Origin: Candidatus Petromonas tenebris
GTDB lineage: Bacteria > Bacillota > Clostridia > Peptostreptococcales > Caminicellaceae
Assembly: GCA_014236755.1 (NCBI GenBank)
Contig: JACCKY010000012.1
Coordinates: 1-64,000, forward strand
Length of the DNA stretch: 64,000 nucleotides
Reading direction: 5' to 3'
Shown: in pieces, positions 8,573 to 16,070 of the stretch
How positions within the stretch are numbered: the stretch's first letter is position 1
How the letters are laid out: each line of letters opens with the position of its first letter
Notes under the pieces: generated by a model
Databases searched by the model: none
Told to the model about the DNA's origin: nothing
The model's input: only the letters and a program-made list of their open reading frames with translations
Made by a program: the position numbers and the translations under genes

Positions 8573-9103
8573 TTAATAATCAGTTAAAGCATTAATGCTC
8601 TTTTCCAAATCCTCATGTCTTACCTTGAGGTAAATGGCACTGCTTTCTATACTTTCATGTCCTAAGAGATACTGTACGGTATTGATATCAGCATTGGGTG
8701 TGTTAAGAACTTGAATTGCAAAGTGATGCCTGAACATATGAGGGTATATTTTAATATTGGTGTCATTTTCCCAGCACTTTAATATCTTGAAGATTCCAGA
8801 ACGGGTAAAGGGCTACTTTCTTTCGCTAATCAGAAGGTATTCAGAATTTATAAATGCCTTATTCCTAACTTCCATATATGGAGTAATTGCCTTTCTTGCA
8901 TCTAAATGAAGGGGAATATCCCTTTCTTTTTGATTCTTACCTATAACTCTTAGATTTCCAGACCGTTCATTTATGGCTATGTCATCAAGGCGGATATTTA
9001 TAAGTTCACTTACCCTGACTCCAGTTTTAGATAATAATTCAAAAACCACTATCCATAATTCCTTATGACTTTTATGAACATATCGCTTATCTGAAGGAGT
9101 CAT
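8573..9103 (-). pseudogene. Tyrosine recombinase catalytic domain, broken
   Basis: Reading leftward from 9103, the frame gives the catalytic half of a phage/transposon integrase. It has the Arg-I box (TGVRVSELINI), the beta-hairpin Lys (VIGKNQKERDIPL), HMFRHHFA with the His-x-x-Arg pair, LLGHES and the Tyr nucleophile region (SSAIYLKV). TAG at 8813-8815 interrupts it between ISERK and PFTRSGIFK, yet the frame is otherwise open to TAA at 8573. The N-terminal core-binding domain of about 100 to 150 residues is absent, because the sequence passes directly into acoB on the other strand. It is probably an inactive remnant of the element that brought or rearranged this block. Confidence 0.75.
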
Positions 9104-9887
9104 AATAGGATGTGCTGTTGGGTCAGCTGCTACAGGATTAAGACCAGTGGCAGAGCTTATGTTTATAGATTTCCTAACAGTTGGAATGGACCAACTTGTG
9201 AACCAAGCGGCAAAAATGAGATATATGTTTGGTGGAAAAATTACTCTTCCTATGGTAGTTAGATTACCGGCTGGTGCAGGTGTTCAAGCAGCAGCACAGC
9301 ATTCCCAATCTCTAGAAGCATGGCTTACTCATGTGCCTGGACTTAAAGTTGTATATCCATCAACGCCGCAAGATGCCCTTGGACTTATGTTAAGTGCTAT
9401 AGAAGATGATAATCCTGTAATGTTTATAGAGCATAAATTGCTATATTCAGTTACAGGTGAAGTTGAAGATGATGTAAAGCCAATTCCTTTAGGATTGGCA
9501 GATATTAAAAGAGAAGGTAGTGATGTTACTGTAATAGCTACTGGGAAAATGGTTCATGATGCATTAAAAGCTGCTGAATTGCTTTCGAAAGAGGGCATAG
9601 AGGTTGAAGTAATAGATCCAAGGTCTTTATATCCTCTTGATAAAGAAACAATATTTAAATCTGTACAAAAGACCAATAAAGTAGTTATAGTTACTGAAGA
9701 AAACAAGCGAGGTGGTTATGGCGGAGAAATTTCTGCGCTGATTTCAGAAAATTATTTTGATTATCTTGATGCACCTATAATAAGATTAGGTGCTCTAGAT
9801 ACTCCAATACCATTTTCTCCCAAACTTGAAAGCTATGTAATTCCTAATGAAACAGATATAGTTAATGCTGTTAAGAAAATGATATAA
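9102..9887 (+). pseudogene. acoB: Acetoin dehydrogenase E1 beta subunit, 5'-truncated
   Basis: From about 9102 the plus strand reads IIGCAVGSAATGLRPVAEL and then the rest of a TPP-dependent E1 beta subunit: MFIDFLTVGMDQLVNQAAK, PAGAGVQAAAQHSQSLEAW, the C-terminal transketolase domain (VTVIATGKMVHDALKA) and IDPRSLYPLD. About 55 to 60 N-terminal residues are missing, including the EDVG region that supplies a thiamine-diphosphate contact. The partner acoA, normally directly upstream, is absent. GTG 9147 is an in-frame start without a ribosome binding site. The stump is open to its normal stop and lies 53 bases before acoX. It cannot form the alpha2-beta2 E1 enzyme. Confidence 0.85.
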
Positions 9888-9940
9888 AAATCTTGAAAGA
9901 GGTAGCATAGCTATCTCTTTCTTAAAGGAGAATATATTAA

Positions 9941-10936
9941 ATGGCTACAATAGGTATTATTGCTAATCCTGCATCAGGCAAGGATATCAGAAGGCTTGTG
10001 TCCCATGCTACTGTAGTTGATAATAATGAAAAAGTAAATATTGTGGAGAGAGTAATACTGGCTGCACAAAAATGTGGTGTAACTAAGGTATATATCATGC
10101 CAGATACTTATCAAATTGGGTATAAAGTTGAGGATAAATTAATCACTTCAAAGGAGTTAAAGGCTGAAATAGAAGTATTAGAAATAAAGATTACTGGAAG
10201 TCAGTTGGATACAACAATGGCATCAGAAATTATGGAGGAGAAAGGAGTAGGATGTATAGTTGCCCTTGGTGGAGATGGGACATGTAGAGCTGTAGCGAAA
10301 GGAATAGAAAACACACCATTAATTGGATTATCTACAGGAACTAATAATGTTTATCCAGAGCTGACTGAGGGCACGGTGGCTGGAATGGCAGCTGCAATAG
10401 CTGCATCAAAAAAATATAGTATACAAGACATTTGTAAAAAAGATAAGAGGATTGAGATATATAAGAATGAAAAACTTATTGATATTGCTTTGGTAGATGT
10501 AGTTTTATCAAAAAACATATTTGTAGGAGCTAAGGCCATATGGAATATTGAAGATATATTAAAAATAATAGTAACGAGAGGTCACCCTGCTAGTATAGGA
10601 TTCTCGTCCTTGGTTGGATGCAAAATGATTGTTAAGGAAGAGGATGATTTTGGTATTTGCATTGATCTGACAAAAGATAAATATAAAATCAAAGCTCCTA
10701 TAGCTGCTGGATTAGTAGAAAAAATAACGATAGGTGAACCTGAAATAATTGAAATGAATAAAGATTATGTATATATACCAGAAAACAAAGGAATAATCGC
10801 CTTAGATGGTGAAAGGGAGATAATTTTTAAAAAAGGAGATAAATTTATCTTTAAAATAACTAGAAATGGACCTCTCCATGTAAATATTGTAAAGACATTA
10901 GAAATAGCGCAGAAAGAAGGATTTTTTAATTATTAG
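9941..10936 (+). CDS. acoX: Acetoin catabolism protein X
   Basis: AcoX is found only in acetoin dehydrogenase operons and resembles ATP-NAD kinases; its reaction is not established. The protein has 331 residues. IANPASGKD is at 7-15, the kinase-type GGDGT at 110-114 (in CIVALGGDGTCRA) and STGTNNVYP at 131-139, the order expected for the NAD kinase/diacylglycerol kinase fold. ATG 9941 follows AAAGGAG. It sits between the acoB stump and acoC in the usual operon order. With acoA gone and acoB truncated, it is probably now a passenger, though its frame is intact. Confidence 0.85.
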   Translation: MATIGIIANPASGKDIRRLVSHATVVDNNEKVNIVERVILAAQKCGVTKVYIMPDTYQIGYKVEDKLITSKELKAEIEVLEIKITGSQLDTTMASEIMEEKGVGCIVALGGDGTCRAVAKGIENTPLIGLSTGTNNVYPELTEGTVAGMAAAIAASKKYSIQDICKKDKRIEIYKNEKLIDIALVDVVLSKNIFVGAKAIWNIEDILKIIVTRGHPASIGFSSLVGCKMIVKEEDDFGICIDLTKDKYKIKAPIAAGLVEKITIGEPEIIEMNKDYVYIPENKGIIALDGEREIIFKKGDKFIFKITRNGPLHVNIVKTLEIAQKEGFFNY

Positions 10937-10991
10937 AATTATTTATCCATAGTATTGAGTATAAAAATAGCAATTACAAGGAGGAATAGTA

Positions 10992-12290
10992 ATGGCGGAT
11001 GTAATTGTAATGCCTAAGCTTGGCCTTACCATGAAAGAAGGAAAAATAGCAAAGTGGCATAAAAATGAAGGAGATGAGGTTAATGAAGGAGAAACCTTGC
11101 TTGAGGTTGCAACAGATAAACTAACCAATGAAGTAGAAGCAAATAAAAGCGGTTTTATTAGAAAACTATTAGCCAAGGAAGGAGATGTAATTCCTTGTCT
11201 AGAGCCTATTGCCATTATAGGGAATAAAGATGAAGACATATCTTCCTTATTATCCCAATCAACAGTAAAAGCAGAGAAAGAGGATAGTGTTAAAACTTCT
11301 AGTAATAAACAAGAGGTAGAGAAAAAAACAAATCAATCGAAGAGAGTGAATGTTTCACCAATAGCAAAAAAACTAGCACAAGAAAAGGGAATTGATATTG
11401 CCGATGTTGTTGGAACTGGTCCACAGGGGAGAATAACGAAGAATGATGTTGAAAAATACTTGGAAGTTAAAGGTAAAGTAAAGACATCTCCAATGGCAGA
11501 GAAGGTTGCTAGTGAATTGAACGTTAAACTTTCAGATATTAATAAATATGGTAGAATAATGAAGCAGGATGTATTAGATTTTAACAAAAAGCGCAAACTA
11601 CTTGAAGCTGCTAACCCTATTGATGAAAGAGTTCCTATGACTGAAATGAGGAAAGTTATAGCCCGAAGGATGTCACAAAGTTGGGAAATTTCACCTGCCG
11701 TTACCTATGATATCAAAGTAGATATTACAAATCTAAGACGATTAAAGAATGAACTAAAAGACATTTATAAGGTAACATATACTGATCTTTTAGTTAAGAT
11801 TCTTTCAAAATCTCTTCTAGATTTCCCCTTGTTAAATTGTTCAATAGATGGAGAAGAGTTGATATATAGAAATTATGCTAATATTGGTGTAGCCGTTGCA
11901 ATAGATAATGGGCTTGTAGTACCTGTAGTAAAATATGCAAATGTTAAAGGTTTAAAAGAAATTTCTTCTGAGATTAAAGAACTTGTTTTTAAAGCGAAAA
12001 ATAACGAACTTTCTACAGATGATTTAACTGAAGGAACTTTTACTATCACTAACCTAGGAATGTATGGAATAGATTCCTTCTCACCAATCATCAATCAACC
12101 TGAAGTAGCAATACTTGGAGTTAGTACAATAGTAGAAACACCAGTACTACAAAATGGAAATATTATAAATAAACCATTTATGAAATTATCTCTAACAGCA
12201 GACCATAGAGCAGTGGATGGAGCAGTTGCCGCTCAGTTCCTTTATAAAATCAAACAATATATCGAGAAGCCTGAAATGTTAATACTATAG
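10992..12290 (+). CDS. acoC: Acetoin dehydrogenase E2 (dihydrolipoyl acetyltransferase)
   Basis: E2 moves the acetyl group from lipoate to CoA and forms the core of the complex. In order: a lipoyl domain (1-78) with the lipoylated Lys at 43 in EVATDKLTNEVEA; a Lys/Glu/Ser linker; two peripheral-subunit-binding domains (about 119-157, with VGTGPQGRITKNDV, and 165-198); and the catalytic domain from about 211, with TADHRAVDG at 402-410 (His405, Asp409). Two binding domains are more than most E2 proteins have. The ribosome binding site is AAGGAGG. It lies 55 bases after acoX and 17 before acoL. A 2-oxo acid E2 for another complex is possible, but the neighbours favour acetoin. Confidence 0.9.
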   Translation: MADVIVMPKLGLTMKEGKIAKWHKNEGDEVNEGETLLEVATDKLTNEVEANKSGFIRKLLAKEGDVIPCLEPIAIIGNKDEDISSLLSQSTVKAEKEDSVKTSSNKQEVEKKTNQSKRVNVSPIAKKLAQEKGIDIADVVGTGPQGRITKNDVEKYLEVKGKVKTSPMAEKVASELNVKLSDINKYGRIMKQDVLDFNKKRKLLEAANPIDERVPMTEMRKVIARRMSQSWEISPAVTYDIKVDITNLRRLKNELKDIYKVTYTDLLVKILSKSLLDFPLLNCSIDGEELIYRNYANIGVAVAIDNGLVVPVVKYANVKGLKEISSEIKELVFKAKNNELSTDDLTEGTFTITNLGMYGIDSFSPIINQPEVAILGVSTIVETPVLQNGNIINKPFMKLSLTADHRAVDGAVAAQFLYKIKQYIEKPEMLIL

Positions 12291-12307
12291 GAAAGGAGCC
12301 TGGATAT

Positions 12308-13699
12308 ATGAAAGTAGTTGTTCTCGGTGGTGGACCAGGAGGATATGTATGTGCAATTAGAGCGGCACAACTTGGAGCAGATGTTACGGTTATAGAAAAG
12401 GAACGTATGGGAGGAACATGCCTAAATGTCGGATGTATTCCAACAAAGGTACTTCTTCATACTACCGAAATATATAAGACAATTAAGGAAGAATCTAAAG
12501 AGCTTGGTATAAAAGTAGATAATATTGATATAGATTGGACTGCACTTCAAAAGAGAAAAGAATCAATAGTCAATCAATTAATAGGCGGTGTAGAAACTCT
12601 CTTAAAATCTAATAATATTACAAAAATAAGTGGACAAGGAAAGTTTATAAGTGATAAAGAGATTAGAGTTACCTTATCTAATGGGAAAAGGGAAATTATT
12701 AAATTTGATAAAGCAGTAATTGCTACCGGATCAGAACCTACAATAATTCCTTTAGAAGGTGTTGATTTAGATGGAGTTATTACAAGTAATGAAGCTTTAT
12801 CTTTAAAGGAAATACCAGAAAGCATGTGTATAATAGGAGGAGGAGTAATTGGTAGCGAATTTGCATGCGTGTATTCTTCCTTAGGTACAAATGTTACAAT
12901 TATTGAAATGCTCCCGGAAATTTTGACTACAATGGATGAGGACATTGTTAACATTTTAAAAAATCAACTAATTCAATCAGGTGTAGATATATATACAAAA
13001 ACAAAAGTTGATAGTATTCAACAATATAAAGATAAATTAGTTGTCAGTACTAGTTCTCAAGGGAGTAAACAATCATTTGTAGTAGAAAAAGTTTTATTGG
13101 CAGCTGGAAGAAGACCAGCTACGAAAAATTTAGGACTTGAGGATATTGGAATAAAAGTTGATAGAGGTGCTATTGTAGTTGACAGGAGAACCATGGAAAC
13201 CAGTGTAAAAAATATATATGCTATTGGTGATTGTAATGGAGGAACTTTGCTTGCCCACGTTGCTTCAGCTGAAGGTATAGTTGCAGCAGAAAATATTATG
13301 GGTAAGGTATCTAAAATTAAATTAAATCCCACACCTTATGCAGTATATACTAAACCAGAATTAGCAGCTGTAGGCATTACAGAAAAGGAAGCAAGAAAAC
13401 AGGGATATGAAGTTCGAGTTGGAAAGTTTCCTTTATATGCCAATGGGAAATCATTAATCATGGGTGAGTTAAATGGAATTGTAAAGTTCGTAGTGGATGC
13501 TAAGACTGATGAAATACTTGGTATACACATGGCAGGGCCAAGAGCAACGGATTTAATTGCAGAAGGAGCATTAGCTCTCAGATTAGAAGCTACAGTTGAA
13601 GAAATTATTACAACTATTCATGCTCATCCAACTGTAGGAGAAGCATTCCATGAAGCAGCCCACGCGGTTCACCGTTCAGCGATACATTTACCAAGATAA
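12308..13699 (+). CDS. acoL: Dihydrolipoamide dehydrogenase (E3)
   Basis: This flavoprotein reoxidises dihydrolipoamide on E2, passing electrons to NAD+. The 463-residue protein has the FAD-binding GGGPGG at 7-12, the redox disulfide in GGTCLNVGCIPTK (Cys38, Cys43), the NAD Rossmann motif IGGGVIGSEFA (about 177-187), a second FAD motif AIGDCNGG (about 305-312) and the C-terminal HAHPTVGEAFHE, which carries the catalytic His/Glu pair. ATG 12308 has AAAGGAG upstream. It is the last gene before a strong terminator. Because it is intact, it could still serve another lipoyl complex such as glycine cleavage. Confidence 0.9.
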   Translation: MKVVVLGGGPGGYVCAIRAAQLGADVTVIEKERMGGTCLNVGCIPTKVLLHTTEIYKTIKEESKELGIKVDNIDIDWTALQKRKESIVNQLIGGVETLLKSNNITKISGQGKFISDKEIRVTLSNGKREIIKFDKAVIATGSEPTIIPLEGVDLDGVITSNEALSLKEIPESMCIIGGGVIGSEFACVYSSLGTNVTIIEMLPEILTTMDEDIVNILKNQLIQSGVDIYTKTKVDSIQQYKDKLVVSTSSQGSKQSFVVEKVLLAAGRRPATKNLGLEDIGIKVDRGAIVVDRRTMETSVKNIYAIGDCNGGTLLAHVASAEGIVAAENIMGKVSKIKLNPTPYAVYTKPELAAVGITEKEARKQGYEVRVGKFPLYANGKSLIMGELNGIVKFVVDAKTDEILGIHMAGPRATDLIAEGALALRLEATVEEIITTIHAHPTVGEAFHEAAHAVHRSAIHLPR

Positions 13700-13712
13700 A
13701 TAATGTAATTTC

Positions 13713-13780
13713 AAAATAGTATTTAGGACTTTGGCGAAAAAATTTTTGTCGTTAAAGTCCTAAAATACTATTGGGTTTTT
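13713..13780 (+). terminator. Strong intrinsic terminator after acoL
   Basis: A long stem pairs AATAGTATTTAGGACTTT (from 13714) with AAAGTCCTAAAATACTATT (to 13772), with a loop around 13735-13752, and is followed by GGGTTTTT. It closes the acoX-acoC-acoL transcript. The following 224 bases (13781-14004) are AT-rich with a small GATTGTA/TACAATC hairpin near 13959 and no gene. Confidence 0.85.
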
Positions 13781-14004
13781 ATGAGAAAGTACATTAAAAG
13801 AAAATAATTATTTGAATAAATTTATTTATTTGAATTTTCATAAAAAACATATTAAAGACCTTTCTATGTCGATATTTTTATAGTAATATATAAATAATAT
13901 TGATATAGTGGAGGTAAATAAAAGGCCTAACGGTCAATAATATAGCAATTAAGCTGATTGTAGAATTTTACAATCGCCTACTATATTTATAAGAGGGTGA
14001 AAAA

Positions 14005-14988
14005 ATGAAATATATAAAAACTGATTGGGATATACCATATTATAATTTTGCACTTGAAGAATATTTGATGAATGAAGCACCGGAAGATAGTTATATTTTC
14101 TTTTATATACATAAACCATCTATAATTGTTGGGAAGCATCAGAATACTATAGAAGAAATTAATAAAGAATTTGTTGAAGAAAATGGTATTATTGTAGCTA
14201 GAAGATTATCAGGTGGTGGAGCAGTATATCATGATGAAGGAAATCTGAATTTCTCATTTGTGCAAAAGGCACAAAAACAAGATTTCAATAATTTTGAAAA
14301 ATTTACACGACCAATAATAAATGCATTGAAAGAACTGGGAGTAGAAGCTGAACTTTCAGGTAGAAATGATATATTAGTTAACGGTAAAAAAATATCAGGA
14401 AACGCACAATACTATAAAAAGGGGAGAATATTAAGTCATGGTACTTTACTATTTAACGCTGATATGACTAATTTATCTAAAGCATTAAAAGTTAAAGACT
14501 TAAAAATTAAGTCGAAAGGAATTAAGTCAGTTAGAAGTAGGGTTGCAAATATTAAAGATTATATGGGAAAGGATATGTCGATATTTGAATTGAAAAATTA
14601 CATTTTAAATTATATTTCTGACAATGTTGATATTGACGAATATGTTTTGAATGAAAGCGAATTAAAAAAAATTATTGAAGTTGCAAATAATAAATTTAGC
14701 ACATGGGATTGGATTTGGGGCAATTCTCCAGAATATGAAATTCAGAAAATTAACAAATTTCCGTGTGGCTTAATTGATGTACGATTAAATATTAAAAATG
14801 GTAAAATTAAAGACTGCAAAATATATGGAGATTTTTTTACAAAGAGAAATATAGAAGAATTAGAAGAATTTTTGTGTGATAAAACTTATGAAAAGGACAG
14901 TATTAAAAACGATTTAAAAAATATTGACTTATCAGATTATTTTCATGGGCTTGACTTAGAAAAATTTGCAGAGTTTTTAACTGTTTGA
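14005..14988 (+). CDS. lplA: Lipoate-protein ligase
   Basis: The enzyme attaches scavenged lipoate, via lipoyl-AMP, to E2-type domains such as that of AcoC. The 327-residue protein starts MKYIKTDWDIPYYNFALEEY. RRLSGGGAVYHD is at 66-77 and NFSF at 82-85; NDILVNGKKISGNAQ at 121-135 contains the adenylate-binding Lys. A C-terminal accessory domain with WDWIWG and a cysteine-containing CGLIDVRL stretch completes the full-length LplA form. GAGGGTG precedes the ATG. Placement next to an acetoin dehydrogenase operon is typical. It is transcribed separately, behind the terminator at 13713. Confidence 0.88.
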   Translation: MKYIKTDWDIPYYNFALEEYLMNEAPEDSYIFFYIHKPSIIVGKHQNTIEEINKEFVEENGIIVARRLSGGGAVYHDEGNLNFSFVQKAQKQDFNNFEKFTRPIINALKELGVEAELSGRNDILVNGKKISGNAQYYKKGRILSHGTLLFNADMTNLSKALKVKDLKIKSKGIKSVRSRVANIKDYMGKDMSIFELKNYILNYISDNVDIDEYVLNESELKKIIEVANNKFSTWDWIWGNSPEYEIQKINKFPCGLIDVRLNIKNGKIKDCKIYGDFFTKRNIEELEEFLCDKTYEKDSIKNDLKNIDLSDYFHGLDLEKFAEFLTV

Positions 14989-15241
14989 TATTTAAGTGCT
15001 AAGTAATGCGTTTAATTAATCTAAATAGAAATTCTTTCTGGTAACCTTATTATATAAAATACTATCATAATCACAAAGAAAAGGTTTTCCATTAAGTGAT
15101 TTCAAAAAAATATATATTACTATAGATATATTTATCTAAGTTAGGATATTAAGTAATAATTATCCAAATTAACAGTAATCTTTATATAAAAGCTACGGAA
15201 CTAATAACAGAGTTACACTGTTATTTTGAAGGGGTGGTATT

Positions 15242-15451
15242 TTGGATAATTATAATAATGAGCGGAAAGAACAATGGATGAAATTTATTAATGAAAATAT
15301 TATAGATTCCTCAGTCAATCCAATTATTGCAGAGTCGTGGAAAAGATGCAAAGAATATGGAGTTGATCATTTAGATTGTGCATCTCTTCCTAGAGATTTA
15401 ATTGAAAGCGAATTATTTGGATATGAGAAGGGTGCATTTAATAGAATTTAA
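15242..15451 (+). pseudogene. acoR: Sigma-54 activator remnant with internal deletion
   Basis: A TTG start behind GAAGGGG gives 69 residues. The first 45 match the start of AcoR-type activators ([18 protein letters not shown]). The next 18 or so are from the AAA+ domain ([18 protein letters not shown]), where the family continues into the sigma-54-contacting GAFTGA loop. Here it reads GAFNRI and stops. Roughly 300 to 350 residues between the two parts, and all of the rest, are missing, so this is a doubly deleted activator of the acetoin genes. No regulatory activity is expected. Confidence 0.75.
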
Positions 15452-15540
15452 GGGTTAGAAGATGAAACTTGCATAAGTATGGTCAGCCTAGTTATAAAAA
15501 TTAACGATCATTAAAATACTATTATTTGCTATAAAAAAGA

Positions 15541-15600
15541 TTGACTCTAGCAAAAAATAGGTATATACTATTTTTTAGAAAACACATGAATAATTGTTCA
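15541..15600 (+). promoter_or_regulatory. cadC promoter and ArsR-type operator
   Basis: TTGACT (15541-15546) and TATACT (15564-15569) are spaced exactly 17 bases. Just downstream, TGAATAATTGTTCA (15587-15600) is an imperfect dyad of the type bound by ArsR/SmtB metal sensors. Its position over the transcription start fits metal-relieved autorepression of cadC-cadA. Confidence 0.7.
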
Positions 15601-15622
15601 TACGATAAAAGGAGCTGATGAT

Positions 15623-16000
15623 GTGAAGAAAGATAGACTAAATGCGGAATTTTGTAATTGTAATGTTATACATGAAGATGTTGTAAATAGGGTAAGTGAA
15701 AAGATGCCAGAGGAAGAAAAGCTGTATGATTTGGCGGAACTTTTTAAGGTGTTTGGAGATACGACTAGAATTAAAATAATCTATGCTCTGTTTGAATCGG
15801 AAATGTGCGTATGCGATATAGCTGCATTGCTAGGTATGACCCAGTCAGCCATATCACATCAACTGAGGGTTTTGAAGTCAGCAGGGCTGGTAAAATACAA
15901 AAGAGAAGGCAAAATAGTCTACTATTCATTAGATGATGAACATGTCAAAAATATTTTTGACCAAGGTTTCGTTCATATAAACCATAAATATATGTACTAA
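15623..16000 (+). CDS. cadC: CadC-type ArsR family metal sensor
   Basis: A 125-residue winged-helix repressor that releases DNA on binding Cd, Pb or Zn. The N-terminal CNC at 11-13, together with Cys62 and Cys64 in MCVCDIAALLG, builds the thiolate-rich alpha3N site typical of CadC. The DNA-recognition helix is MTQSAISHQLRVLKSAGL (72-89) and the wing is KREGKIVYYSL. The C-terminal DDEHVKNIF and HINH supply an alpha5-type zinc site. The start is GTG 15623 behind GGAG; the nearby ATG at 15618 stops at once. The operator lies at 15587 and the pump gene follows 70 bases later. Confidence 0.85.
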   Translation: MKKDRLNAEFCNCNVIHEDVVNRVSEKMPEEEKLYDLAELFKVFGDTTRIKIIYALFESEMCVCDIAALLGMTQSAISHQLRVLKSAGLVKYKREGKIVYYSLDDEHVKNIFDQGFVHINHKYMY

Positions 16001-16070
16001 TGTAACAATTTATAGCAATTAGAACAATCAATAATTGAAGTTTGCAAATTGAAATAAGGGGGTTCGAAAA

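Noticed and set aside
5472-8815. Reassigned TAG codon or pyrrolysine use to explain the in-frame TAG codons
   Set aside because: TAG is an ordinary terminator of intact genes in this window (for example acoC and galT), one of the three breaks is TAA, and the same block holds clear deletions. Simple decay explains all of it.
9147-9887. acoB as an intact short gene starting at GTG 9147
   Set aside because: There is no ribosome binding site, the family sequence continues upstream to about 9102, and the thiamine-diphosphate region is missing.
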